The notes under the pieces: model-generated
What the model was told of the DNA's origin: nothing
What the model saw: the letters and a program-made list of their open reading frames with translations, nothing else
Databases searched by the model: none
Shown: positions 45,902 to 57,564 of the stretch, piece after piece
How the letters are laid out: every line of letters begins with the position of its first letter
Numbering within the stretch: the stretch's first letter is position 1
Source: Dugong dugon
Lineage: Eukaryota; Chordata; Mammalia; Sirenia; Dugongidae
Length of the DNA: 64,000 bases
NCBI GenBank assembly: GCA_030035585.1
Contig: CM057462.1
Span: forward strand, 142,440,734 to 142,504,733
Direction of reading: 5' to 3'
Program-made: the position numbers and the translations under genes

Positions 45902-47533
45902 CAGGCAGGATGGCGCTATAGACAGAAGCACCACATCACCCCTCCACAGCAAAGATCTGAAAAACTAAAGCAAACAGAGACAAACATCAATTCTGAAACC
46001 CTAAGCATCAAGTGAAGAGATACAGAACTTAGCCAAGCACCAAATGGAATAAGAAACTGACAGAGAACAGAGAGTGAGGAGAGACGCACAGAGGTCCCCT
46101 ATTAGCTAATGCAGCACAGATATGCCATCTTGAACTCCTATCAGAGATTGATAAACAGGGAGTACAGGAAAGTAGCTTCACAGAGCTCCCAGCAGTAGAC
46201 AGAACAACTGGTAACCAGCAATATATGCTTTCCCACCCCTCACCCTTCTACACCCCCACTCAGCCTCCTATGCTTCCTGCGACCACAGTCTCTTGGCTGG
46301 GAAGCACTGGTTTCATCACTTTGCCACTTGGATTCCACTTGAACGCACTGGCTGGCTCCCTGAGTGCAATTTGTTGGTTACTGGTGTTGCTTTTTTCCAC
46401 TTCTTTTGGTTTCTTCCATAACTCTCATCACCTCCCCCTTCTTTCTCTCAAATATCTGGCTCCTTGTGCCGTCTTTGCTTCTTCCTGAGAGTCTGTGAAA
46501 TGTCTCTTGACTGTGGAACTGCTTCCCAGCCCATGCCGCCAAGCTGGTGGGATCCCTGGGGGCTTTTTTTGTTTGTTTATTTTGATTTGTTCTGTTTTTA
46601 TTTGTTTGTTTTTCTTTTCTCAGCTTGGGAGCCCCTTCTAGACGGGCAGTACTGAACATATTGGGGGCTACTCCCTCAGTCTGTGCAGTCGTGCAGTGGG
46701 ATCTCTGGGTGAATTTCTTTTATCTCTTTTTGTATTTCTTCATTTCTCAGTTTTTCTCTCTATACTTACATTTTCTTCCTGTCTACAGAATACTTGGCCC
46801 TGTGTGACAACTCTACTCCTTATAGCCAGGCTGTACTTCATGGCCTGGGAGGAACTTCCCCAGTCCTCACAGCCACATCAGTGGGATCACTGGAGGCTCT
46901 GCTTTTCTTTCTTTCTTTCTTTTTTTTTTTTTGATTTTTATTTATTCTTTTTTTTCCTTCACCCTTTTTCGTTTTCTCCATTTCTCAGTCTCTTATCTCT
47001 TCACTCCAATGGCAAGCTCCCTTGGCAAGCTTTTTTGTTTCTTTGCTTGTTTGTATGTTTTTGGCACTGGTTTCTCTCTCCTCTCTCTCCTCTTCCCAAT
47101 ACCCATATTAGCTCCAAACATCATAATCTCTCCCCTCCTTCTTGCCTACCTGCACCATGTGCTGAACATCACACCCACAAGCAGCACAGGCATGGCCTAC
47201 TGGAACTTGCCATGCACAGATTCCTGGAGGACCCTATTGACCCTAGGATGTGCCATAAACAACCCATCCCAGAAACTCCCCTTCAGCTAGACCTGCCCTG
47301 ATGTACCATACCTGAGTGAGTGATATTGCCAATTGGAAAAGGAGATGAAAACTTTCGTGCCCACAGACAGGTAAACTACAAAGAATACACATACCGCCTG
47401 TTCAGACATAACAAAATAAAACAAAAAAGCAGGACAAAACAAAAAAATCTATAACCAATAAACAAGGAAAATAACTACTGAATGCCCCCAAAGACAGCAG
47501 ACAATATCAAAACATTTACAAACACAGGACAGG
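45902..47533 (+). promoter_or_regulatory. L1 copy 4a: 5' UTR
   Basis: A 1632-bp 5' UTR that starts near caggatggcgctatagacag. It has the same order of sub-regions as the other copies, with a T-rich middle (46560-46985). The left flank attccacag (45888-45896) resembles attccatag at 53791-53799, after the A tail of copy 4b. That suggests 4a and 4b share one outer insertion. Confidence 0.8.
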
Positions 47534-48531
47534 ATGGTTCCAGTAGGTGTCCAAAATCAAACACCAGATGACTTTCCAGGAGAAGAAAAGACACCAGAAC
47601 TACCTAATAAGGTATCCTAATCTCTAATATTCAGAGCTACCCAAGAGTTGAAAAAAAAAGTAGACAAAAATGAAGAAAAATAGACAAATTCATGGAAAAG
47701 GCAGACAAATTAATGGAAAATACAGATAAAAAGTGGAAGAATTCAGGAAAATAATACAGCAACAAAAGGTCAAAATAAATTCACAACTAGAAATCATACA
47801 AAAACAACAATTAGAAATCTAAAAGATAAACAATAAGGTTTCAGAAATGGAAGTGTCATAGAAGGGCTGAGGAGCAGGTATGAAATGATGGGAGACAGGA
47901 TAGGCGAAATTGAAGACAAACCCATGGAATCAATTTTGTTTGAGAAAATCAGAAAAAAATAGTGAAGAAAAATGAAGAAACCCTGAGAATTATGTGGAAC
48001 ACAATCAAAAGCAAAAATTTGCAAGTGATCGGAGTTCTAGAACAGGGGGAGAAATAGGAAAACACAGAGAGGATCATTGAAGAATTGCTGTCAGAAAATT
48101 TCCCCAATATCATGAAAGATGAAAAGCTGACCTTCCAAGAAGCTCAATGAACCACATATAGGACAGACCCCCCCAAAAAATCACCAAAGCTTATCATAAT
48201 CACACTCGCTAAAACCAAAGACAAACAAAGAATCCTGAGCGCAGCTCGAGAAAAATCAAAGAGAAACAAGAATAAGCTCGGATTATTCGGCAGAAACCAT
48301 GCAGGCAAGAAGGCAATGGGATGACATATATAAACCCTTGAATGAAAAAACTGCCAGCCAAGAATAATATATCCTGCCAAACTCTCATTCAAATTTGATG
48401 GTGAAATTAGGACATTTCCAGATAAACAGAAATTAATGGAATATGTAAAAACCAAACCAAACTTACAAGAATTACTAAAGGGAGTTCTTCGACCTGAGAA
48501 CAAACAACTTCAACTCACAGGCAGAATCTAG
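47534..48531 (+). pseudogene. L1 copy 4a: ORF1, broken
   Basis: It starts MVPVGVQNQTPDDFPGEE, but the frame is soon lost. Later phrases of the coiled coil, the RRM-like part and the C-terminal part (near 48250-48520) can be followed in different frames. The end is LTGRI-stop (tag at 48529-48531). There are several frameshifts, stops and small deletions. Confidence 0.75.
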
Positions 48532-48944
48532 GACACAAGATCATACCAGCCAGATACCAATCTAGGAAATGAACTCTCAAGGACTGTCCAAAACCAAAAG
48601 AAATGCAACAGGGAATCAGAGCAGTTAATCTGTAAATGACGACAACATCAGAACAATAAAAGAGGGAATAAACAGTGTAGGTATAGAACCTTCTAGTGGA
48701 GAGGAAGGCAAGGTGATACTAAGTAATAATAGAGTGGTACAAACCTAGGAAAATATGGGTATACTTCAAGATAACCACAAAGAAAGTTAAGAAACTTACT
48801 CATCAAAATGAAGAAAAACATACAGTCTCAGTAAAAACAAAATATACAAAAACACAAGAAATGGAAAAAAATCCACAGAAAAAAGGAATTCAGCACAAGA
48901 CAGTAAGAGGAACAAAGAAAAAGCACCACCAAAAAAAAAGAAAA

Positions 48945-49052
48945 ATCACAGCAAAGAACTCACACCTATCAATAATTACACTGAATTTAAACTGCCTAAA
49001 TGCACCCATAAAGAGACAGAAAGTGTCGGAAGAGATAAAAAGCAGGATCCAG
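48945..49052 (+). pseudogene. L1 copy 4a: ORF2 5' end, truncated by copy 4b
   Basis: About 36 codons of ORF2, starting at a mutated start codon (atc): SHLSIITLNLNCLNAPIKRQ is legible. It stops near 49052, where the 5' end of copy 4b begins. Upstream of the junction is the endonuclease-like site gagat/aaaaagcagg. The rest of 4a ORF2 is not found. Confidence 0.8.
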
Positions 49053-50998
49053 GGACTTCCGGCAAAATGGCGCTCTAAGCAGAAACACCATCCTGTCCCT
49101 CCACAGAAAAGATCTGAAAAACTAAGCCAAACAGAGAAAACAGCAATCCTGAAACCTTAAAACATCAAATGAAGAGATAAAGAACTCAGCCAAGCACCAA
49201 GGGAGTGAGAAAACTGATAGAGAACGGAGAGCGAGGAGAGATTCATGCAGAGGCCCCCTATCAGCTAACACAGTGCGGATCTGCCAACTTGGACTCCTAT
49301 CAGAGACCAGCAAATAGGCGGTGGGAGAAAGGAGCTTCAAAGAGCTTCCAGCAGGAGACAGAACAACTGGTAATTTGTGATATATGCTTTCCCACCCTCC
49401 ACCCTTCTTCACCCCCACTCAGCCTCCTCTGCTTCCCACAGCCACAGTCTCTTGTCCAGGAAGCACTGGCTGCTTGTATTCACCCCTCCCGCAATAGCTG
49501 GCTCTATGAGTGCCATTTGTTGGCTGCTGGTGTTGCTTTTTTTCTGCTTCTTTTGATTTCTTCCTTACCTTTTACCACCTCCCCCTCCTTCCACTCAAAT
49601 ACCTGGCTCTGTGCGCCATCTTTGCTTCTTCCTGAGGGGCTGCGGAGCTCTGGTAGTTTGTGATATATGATTCCCCTTCCCCCACCCTTCTTCACCCCCA
49701 CTTGGCCTCTTCTGCTTCAGACGGCCACAGTCTCTCCTCCAGGAAGCACCAGCTGCTTGGATTCGACCCTCCCGCACTGGCTGGCTAGCTGAGTGCCATT
49801 TGTTGTTGCTTTTTTTCTGTCTCTTTTGATTTCTTCCTTGCCTCTCACCACCTCCCCCTCCTTTTGCTCAAAAACCTGGCTCCGTGCGCCATCTATGATT
49901 CTTCCTGAGGGGCTGCGGAGCTCTGTTCAAGTGTGGAGCTGCTTCCCAGTCCATGCTCCTGTGCTGGTGGGATCCCGGGGCTTTTGTTCGTTTGTTTGTT
50001 TTGAATTGTTTGTTTGTTTTCTTTTCCTTTTCTTGCGTTGGGAGCCCTTTCTGGCCAGGCGGAGCTGCGTGGCAAGGAGATTACCCCTCGGCTTGCACAG
50101 ACATGCAGAGGGATCCCTGAGGACATTTCTTTTTTTGTTTTGTTTTTTTCTTTTTCTGGTTTTTCGGGGTCTTTTCATGTTCTTTTTTTTTTTTAATTTG
50201 TTTTCTTTTCCCTCTTTTTCCCTTTTTGTCTTTCTTCATTACTCAGTTTCTCATCTCTCTATACCTTCCTTCTCTTTCTGTTCCCTGAATACCTGGCGTT
50301 GTATACCTCTATGTCTTCTAGCCAGGCTGTACTGCAACACCTGAGAGCGACTTCTCCAGACCTCATAGCTGCACCAGTGGGATCCCTGGAAACTTTGTGG
50401 TTCTTTAACCTTTCCAATTTTTATTTTTTCATTCATTTCTTTTCTTCCTCTTCCCCTTTCTGTTTTTCTCCATTTCATAGTCTCTCATCTCTCCACTCCA
50501 AAGGCAAGCTCCCCTAGCACAATTTTTTGTTTGTTTGTATGTTTTTGTCTCCTGTTCCTCTCTACTCTCTCCCATATCCATCTTAGCTCCACACATAACA
50601 TTCTACTTCCTACATCCTGCCTACCTGCACCGTACGCTTAACATCACACCACCAAGCAGCAGAGGCACTACTACTGGAACTTGCCCTGCACCTATTACCA
50701 ACCCGCCCTGGTGGCTGTCGTAAGTGCCACAAATATCCCCTCCCAGTAACACCTCTTCAGCTAGACCTGCCCTTCTGTGCCATATCTGAGTGACAGACCA
50801 TGCCAATTGGAGGAGGTGAAAAGTATCATGCCCACAGATGAGCAAACAACAAAGAACACAGCCTGCCTGCTGAGACATAGCCAAATTAAAAAAAAAAAGA
50901 TGAAAGAAACAAATCTACAATCAATAAATGAGAAAAATAACTACTGAATGCCCCAAAGACAGCAGACAATATCAAAACGTTTACAAAAACAGGACAGG
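49053..50998 (+). promoter_or_regulatory. L1 copy 4b: 5' UTR with a 283-bp tandem duplication
   Basis: It begins ggacttccggcaaaatggcg, the best-preserved 5' end in the window. Total length is 1946 bp, of which 283 bp is a tandem duplication (49369-49651 and 49652-49925). Subtracting it gives 1663 bp, the same as copies 1 and 2. Confidence 0.85.
49369..49925 (+). repeat. 283-bp tandem duplication in the L1 5' UTR
   Basis: Both units start ggtaRtttgtgatatatg and end ctgcggagctctg. They differ by point changes and a short deletion in the second unit (gccatttgttgttgcttttt versus gccatttgttggctgctggt). The copies have diverged, so it is either old or was inherited from the source element. Confidence 0.85.
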
Positions 50999-51990
50999 AT
51001 GGTTCCAGTAGGCGTCCAAAATAAAACACCGGATGACTCTCCAGTGTAAGAAAATGCACTAAAACTATATAATAGGGAATTCAAATCTCTAATACTCAGA
51101 ATTCTCCAAGAGCTGAGGCAAAAAGCAGACAAACATGAGGAAAAAATAGACAAATTCAAGGAAAATACAGACAAAAACCTGGAAGAATTCAGCAAAACAA
51201 TACAGGAACAAAATGCCAAAATAAATTCACATTTAGAAATCATACAGAGACAACAATTAAGAATCCAAAAGATAAACAACAAGATTTCAGAAATGGACGG
51301 TGTCATAGAAGGGCTGAGGAGCAGATCTGAAACAGTGGAAGACAGGATCAGTGGAATTGAAGACAAACACATGGATACAACTGTGTTTGAGGAAAACTCA
51401 GAAAAAAGAACAAAGAAAAATAAGGAGACCCTGAGAGTTATGTGGGATACAATCAAAAGCAAAAATTTACGAGTGATTGGAATTCCAGATCGGGGAAGAA
51501 AACAGAAAACACAGAGAGAATCATTGAAGAGCTGCCAACAGAAAACTTCCCCAATATCATGAAAGATGAAAAGCTGACCATCTAAGGAGCACAACAAAAC
51601 CCATATAGGATAGACCCCAAAAGAAAATCACCAAGACATATCATAATCACACTAGCCTAAACCAAAGACAAACAAAGAATCTTGAGAGCAGCTCATGACA
51701 AACAAGAAGTCACATACAGAGGAGAAACAATAAGACTAAGCTCAGATTATTCGGCAGAAACCATGCAGGCAAGAAGGCGTTAGGATGACATATATAAAAC
51801 CTTGAAAGAAAAAAAATGCCAGCCAAGAATAATACGTCCTTCCAAACTCTCGTTCAAATTTGATGCTGAAATTAGGACATTTCCAGATAAACAGAAATTA
51901 ATGGAATATGTAAAAACCAAACTAAACTTACAAGAATTATTAAAGGGATCTCTTCGATCTGAGAACAAACAACTTCAGCTCACAGGATGA
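50999..51990 (+). pseudogene. L1 copy 4b: ORF1, broken
   Basis: It starts MVPVGVQNKTPDDSPV, and a stop follows shortly (ccagtgtaagaaaatgc). A 90-codon segment (51293-51562) covers DGVIEGLRSRSETVEDR to the start of the RRM-like part. The final part (51802-51990) keeps the C-terminal phrases FDAEIRTFPDKQKLMEYV and SENKQLQLTG with the usual stop at 51988-51990. The total of 992 bp is not a multiple of three, so at least one shift is present. Confidence 0.8.
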
Positions 51991-52410
51991 ATCTAGGACA
52001 CAGGATCCTACCAGCCAGATACCAATCTAGGAAATGAACTCTCAAGGACTATCCCAAACCAAAAGAAATGCAGCAGGGAATCAGAGCACTTCATCAGTAA
52101 ATGATAACAACATCAGAACAATAAGAGAGGGAATAAACGGCATAGGTATAGAACCTTCTAATGGAGAGGAAGGCAAGATGATATCAAGTAATAATAGACT
52201 GCTTCAAACTTAGAGAGATAAGGGTAAATTTCATGGTAATCAAAAAGAAAGTTAACAAACATAATCATAAAAATAAAGAGGAAAAACATAAAGTCTCAAC
52301 AAAAGCAAAAGAAAAGAAAAAAAAAAATCCACAAAGTAACGCAGCACAGGAGAGTAAGAACAAAGAAAACGTCAGCACCACAAAAAAAAAAAAAAAAAAA
52401 GCACTACAAA

Positions 52411-52870
52411 ATGACAGCAACAAACTCACATATATCAATAATTACTCTGACGGAGAGTGACAGAATGGATAAGAAAACAGGACCCATCAATATGCTGTCT
52501 ACAAGAAACACACCTTAGGAAAAAAGATGTGAATTTTTTAAAAGTCAAAGGTTGGAAAAAAATATATCAAGCTAACAACTACCAAAAAAGAGCAGGAGTG
52601 GCAATACTAATCTCAGATGAAATAGACTTTAAAACAAAATCCACCATAAAAGACAAAGAAGGACACTATATAATGATTAAGGGCATGATCCATCATGAAG
52701 ACATAACCATAATAAACATCTATGCACCAATGACACAGCTCCAAAATACGATAAAGAAAAATGATGAATCTGTGAAGCATCTCATAACATGGATGAAACT
52801 GGAGGACATTATGCTGAGTAAAATAAAGCAATCACAAAAGGACACATATTGTATGAGACCACTACTGTAA
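52411..52870 (+). pseudogene. L1 copy 4b: ORF2 with a ~3.3 kb internal deletion
   Basis: It starts with the normal atgacagcaacaaactcaca. A short in-frame stretch after TLT is missing (about 36 bases near 52450). The endonuclease frame is then open as MTEWIRKQDPSICCLQETHL (from 52457) up to TIINIYAPMTQLQNT. Near 52750 the sequence jumps to the last part of ORF2 ([19 protein letters not shown]) and ends at the normal stop 52868-52870. The entire reverse transcriptase is absent. The fused open frame (137 codons) is a deletion product, not a known gene. Confidence 0.9.
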
Positions 52871-53790
52871 AAACTCATGACAAAGTTTACATACAAAAAG
52901 AAACAATCTTTGTTGGTTGCGAGGGATGGGAGGAGTGGGGGGAATACTAAATAGACAATAGATAAGTGGTAACTTTGGACAGCTAAGACAGTACACAATA
53001 CCGGGGAAGCCAGCACAACTTGTACAAGGAAAGATCATAAAAGCTCTATAGACACATCCAAACTCCCTGAATTGCTGGGCGGAGGGCTGTGGGGACCATG
53101 GTCTTGGGGAACATCTAGCTCAATTGGCATAGCATTGTTTATGAAGAAAATGTTCTACATTCTACCTTAGTGAGTAATGTCCGGGGTCTTAAAAGCCTGT
53201 AAGCAGCCATCTAAGATACTCCAGTGCTCTCACCCCTTCGGGAGCAAGGGAAAATGAAGAGAACAAGATACAAGGGAAAGATTAGTCTAGAGGACTTATG
53301 GACCACAACTACCATGGCCTCCACCAGACTGAGTCCAGTACAACTACATGGTGCCTGGCTGCCACCACTGACTGCTCTGGCAGGGATCACAACAGAGAGT
53401 CCCTGACAGCTGGAGAAAAATGTAGAACAAAATTGTAACTCAAAAAAAGACCAGACTTACTGGCCTGACAGAGACTGGAGAAACCCCAAAAGTATGTCCT
53501 CTGGACACCCTTTTAGCTCAGTAATGAAGTCACTCCCTTAGGTCCACCCTTCGCCCAAAGATTAGACAGTCTCGTAAAACAAAACAAGACTAATGGGGCA
53601 TGAGAGCCCAGGGACAGGGACTTGAAGGCAGGAAGGAACAGTAAATCTGGTAATAGGGAATCCAAGGTTGAGAAGGGACAGTGTTGACATGTCACGGGGT
53701 TAACCATTGTCATAAAACAATACATGTACTGTTTAATGAGAAAGTATTTGTTCTGTAAACCTTCATCTAAAGTACAATTAAAAAAAAAAA
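52871..53790 (+). mobile_element. L1 copy 4b: 3' UTR and A tail
   Basis: A single-unit 3' UTR (ataaaacaatacatgtactg, tgtaaaccttcatctaaagt) with an A tail at 53780-53790. The G-rich block is at 52923-52942. Confidence 0.85.
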
Positions 53791-53799
53791 ATTCCATAG

Positions 53800-54018
53800 T
53801 GGTAGGCACTTAATATCTTATTAGGTTATTTCCTCTAAAGATCCATGCAAAAACGAGAAGACTTAACTTTTATTGGCTTTACTTCTTAACGGAGACAAAT
53901 CTGGTAAACTAGGACTTTAATCAGGCTTTGCCTTATAGATTAAAAAGTGTTTGGGAGGCATATTGTTTTACAAGTCAACATGGACTCACTTTGAACACTG
54001 ACTAGTTTGGCATTGTAT
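53800..54018. other. Unassigned short gap
   Basis: No gene or recognised element. Confidence 0.4.
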
Positions 54019-54200
54019 TCTTCCACTCTTCCTCCCTCCCTCCCTCTCTCCCTCCCTTCCTCCCACTCATCTTCTCTTCCTTCCTTCCTCCCACTCATCT
54101 TCTCTTCCTTACCTCCTTCCTTCCTTCCTCCCTCCTTCCCTTCCTCCCTCCCTCCCTCTCTTCTCCCTCTCTTCTTCCCTTCCTCCCTGTCTTCATTTCC
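54019..54200 (+). repeat. Polypyrimidine simple repeat, (CCTT)n/(CCCT)n
   Basis: About 180 bases of almost pure C/T on the plus strand, with two near-identical ~40-base sub-units centred on cccactcatcttctcttcct (54062-54125). Tracts of this kind can form intramolecular triplexes. That is general knowledge and not shown here. Open frames across it on both strands (Leu/Pro/Ser-rich and Arg/Gly/Glu-rich) are compositional artefacts. Confidence 0.9.
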
Positions 54201-54942
54201 TTTTAAATAGCAAAATACTTCCAATGGAGAAAATCTCATTTACAAGATAAAATTTATAAATTTTGAATTTACATAATCATGAAATCCTCAAGGCCAATAT
54301 TCTGAATGTTATCAATAAAGTCTACACATTCTATTATTGTTTAGCTTATTCTTGAGGAGGTTATTTTCTGAAATTGCTCAGGGTATTTATTATAGGTGTG
54401 AATTCAAGGTACTTCGATGGTTAAGAATCCTGTCAAATTAAAATTATGTAATTACAATTGAAATAGTTTATGCTCATCTTCTCTCATTTCGCCTTTCCTG
54501 TTTTTCTCTTACTATGTTGTATGATTCCAACTTCCATGCAATTCTGCATCTAATATATGCCATTTCTAAAATGTTTTTTAGCCTGCATCATGATTTTTTC
54601 TCTAAACTCTATCCTCTCTGATTCCCACTCTACCCTCTATTCAGAAAATTATCCTATCTCTGCTATATGTATCCCACGCTGTCTTCTTTTCGATATATTT
54701 GAAATCTTTCTTTTTTCTTCCATTACCTACAATTGTCAGTCCTCTGTTACATTACTTTCTGAAATTTCATCTTTTGTTTTACTGTATTACTTGCCATATT
54801 TCAGCTTGCCTCATTTGCTTTTTATTTACAATCCTTTCTTGTTTTCTTTGTTTTTAACCTCTTTTATTTTACCTTTGGTTGTGTGTCTGCTAATTCTTGT
54901 ACCTGCTTTACCTTTAATTTCTACAGTTCATTATCCGTCTGT
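54201..54942. other. Unassigned pyrimidine-leaning sequence
   Basis: No gene is supported. A 147-codon frame (54557-55000) is rich in Leu, Ser, Phe and Ile because of T-rich DNA, shows no domain, and runs into a repeat at its end. Confidence 0.45.
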
Positions 54943-55270
54943 ATTAGTCAGCTATTGCCAACATAATTGTTACACAACCAATCACACAAATACTCAGTAG
55001 CTTACAACATCCAATATTTATTTTCCTCATTCATGGTCTTATTGTTGGTTGGGATGGCTCTGCTTCAGCTTTTGGGTTGAGTTCAGGTGTTCTTGTATCA
55101 CATTCTTCATGGACTAGTAGGATAAAGCATAACCTTCTTCTGACGAATCTAAGAAGAAAAAAAGGACAAGCTAAAACCTCTGTTTACAACACATCTACTT
55201 ACATTCAGTTGACCAAAGTAGTTGGGTAGGGATGAAGAGTACCCACAGAGGGTGGGGAGATATCTCTACA
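54943..55270 (-). mobile_element. Possible MaLR/MER-type LTR, antisense
   Basis: The left end (gtattagtcagctattgcca, acatccaatatttattttcc) reads as the antisense of an LTR 3' end with an AATAAA-type signal. Its general form is shared by several ancient LTR families. Borders and a target duplication are not visible and the right limit is a guess. Confidence 0.4.
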
Positions 55271-55794
55271 CAATAACTGAACTCATCACATATCCTTTCT
55301 CTTTAGCCGTTTGCTCATTAGAGTCCATTATGTCTGGTTGATTCTTTAGATGGTGCTCAAGTCAAATGTTATTGCTTCACCTCTCAGTCCCATTAGCTTT
55401 CTGTAGTCCCGCTAATTTTGCCTTGTGCAAAAGCCCTTTGTTGTGAATAATTGATCTCCGTATAACTAGTTTGGACACAAAAAAGGATTTATTGGCTAAT
55501 GTAATCTATAGAATAAATACTACCAAACCATGGGAAGGGAAAAGTGCAACTAAGCCTCAGGAACAATGGGATTCAGCTACTTAAATGTTGCTAGAACTTT
55601 ACCTGTTTCTCATCTTTACTCCTCTTTGTTTGTGGAGTTCATTATCTCTCACAGCTGACTAGCTTGCTGGACATGGTTGGAAACAAAGGAGGCTCTCAAA
55701 TTTTGCATCTTATGTTTTTCAACTCCTGAGAAAGTCAGCCTTTTTTCCCCTACATTCCAGCTTGAAAAAATCAGAAAGGTCCTCCTTGGGACAG
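55271..55794. other. Unassigned intergenic sequence
   Basis: No gene or clear element. The frames are short. Confidence 0.4.
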
Positions 55795-55888
55795 GTAAAA
55801 CAAGTTGCCATTAAGTCATCTCTGACTTATGGTGATCCCATGGGTGTCAGAGTAAAACTGTACTCCATAGGATTTTCAATAGCCACCC
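55795..55888 (-). mobile_element. AfroSINE-related tail, antisense, old subtype
   Basis: aagttgccattaagtcatct, ctgacttatggtgatcccat and taaaactgtactccatagga correspond to an AfroSINE-like body and tail. A gtgtcaga-type insert in the middle is absent from the copy at 42484. It is probably an older AfroSINE subfamily, truncated. Confidence 0.6.
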
Positions 55889-57019
55889 CTAAATTAAACA
55901 ACTATGTTCATTATCTAAGGTCAAAACAACTTCAATGGGTACAAAGAGAGACTTTCACAGGAGAAAAGGAGGAGGAGGCCCCTCAGTGTCTTTCACATCC
56001 TTACAGTATTTTTCTACCTGCTTTATGTCATCTGTAAGGCTAGCTGTAACTTTGATTCCAGCCCAGCTGTTCTTGGCTTGATAATGAATGTTGTTCATCC
56101 ATGGTGGATGTTACTATAGACAGCATAATTAAACAGAGATCTATCATCAGCACACGGTTTTTGTCTATGAAGAAACTTATTTATATCACATAAAGCAAAT
56201 CATTATTAATTCACTTTGTTTTAGGATAATGCTATAGCAAAATATTTCAAAATACAATAATACATCTTGATAGAATATAAAATTTTACATGAGGTCTGAG
56301 ATGTCATCCAAGTCTCCTTGACAGGAGAACTGCTCTGTGTTCAATAAAAACTGAAGAGTGTTCCTTTTTGTAAATACAGATATTATGCTTTAGGGAGAGA
56401 ATATAAATCACACCATCAATTCTAGAACAGCATGACCCTCAAACTGCGAGTCTATCTCATTTGTTATATTATACACGTAAGGCTTATATATTAATATGAC
56501 TGCTATTATCAGTGATACCCTTAATCATAGGTACCTGAAAAGGGGGAATGGCAAGTACTTTGAATGAGCTGCAGAAATCCTGTTAAGTGGTAAAGTATGC
56601 CTAAAGTACACCAAGGGAAATATTTAATCCTCAAAAAATGGAGGAGTTCCTTACAGGCAGTAAAAGAAAATCCTCTGGCCATTTTTGCTTTATGTTATAA
56701 CCTAACTGTTAGGCTGAGTTGAAATAATTTCCCGTCTGGTGGCTGACCGTACTGTCTTTTCCTTTTGTGGGTAGCACAGCTGATGGCTATTTTGAAACCC
56801 AAATAGATAATTTTTCGGATGGGCTACAAAGGAGAGTCCTACCGACCAAACTTGGAAGAGTTACGCTAAATATATTCTCAGCTCAATATTGTCCCTGAAG
56901 AATTCAGAAATCTGGTTAAAAACGAAAATTAGACATAGTTAGGGTTACCATCATGTGCACGTGAATGTGTGTTTGTGTATGTGCGTATATGTGTTTCTAC
57001 TCAATTATATTAGCTTACA
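55889..57019. other. Unassigned intergenic sequence
   Basis: No gene is supported. An imperfect (TG)n tract occurs around 56955-56996. The remainder is AT-rich and may be unique. Confidence 0.45.
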
Positions 57020-57021
57020 TA

Positions 57022-57367
57022 CACCTACTCCTCACTGATCGACTATCTCATTATCTGAAATTTCACATTTACAACAATAGTAAAAAATCTACCACTCAAC
57101 TGTTTTGCATACTAATGACTTAGGTCTGGCAGTAAGGAATGCTGAGGTGTGAGGCAAGAGTAATGCTGCCTGTGATGGTTAAAGTTGTGTGTCAACGTGG
57201 CTGGACCATGATTCTCAGTGGTTTGGTAGTTATGTAATGATGTAATTTGGTGTAGGCTACCGTAATCTTTGCATAATTCTGATTTTCGCATAAAGATCTG
57301 GCCTTTGGAAACTAACCATAATAAGCTGGTCTTTGGAACCTAACCATGTCTGTAAGTTAGGAGTGAG
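57022..57367 (-). mobile_element. Tigger-like MITE, copy B (antisense to copy A)
   Basis: 346 bp, colinear with the reverse complement of 18836-19220: cgactatctcattatctgaa, caatagtaaaaaatctacca, gtagttatgtaatgatgtaa and ctttggaacctaaccatg occur in the same order. TA dinucleotides lie at both edges (57020-57021 and 57368-57369), the duplication expected of Tc1/mariner-type insertion. The 24-bp tandem units of copy A are present once. Confidence 0.65.
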
Positions 57368-57564
57368 TATATCTAATTACACTGAAAAAATGCTAATGGT
57401 TACTTTCTACCGGTGTCTTAGTGAATCTCCAAATAATTAAAAAAAAATTACCACGAAATTTATTTCCAGTGTGAAATATGATGTTGGTTGACTCTCAGAT
57501 ACTGTTATACATGTTTATTTAACAATTCAATTGAACACATATTTAATAAATATTATTATTTACA

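Noticed and set aside
54007-54239. Open frames with Ser/Leu/Pro-rich (plus) and Arg/Gly/Glu-rich (minus) proteins
   Set aside because: These are produced by a (CCTT)n-type simple repeat and have no domain.
54557-55000. A 147-codon open frame with long hydrophobic stretches
   Set aside because: Its composition follows from T-rich DNA. It overlaps an antisense LTR-like repeat at its end and shows no conserved motif.
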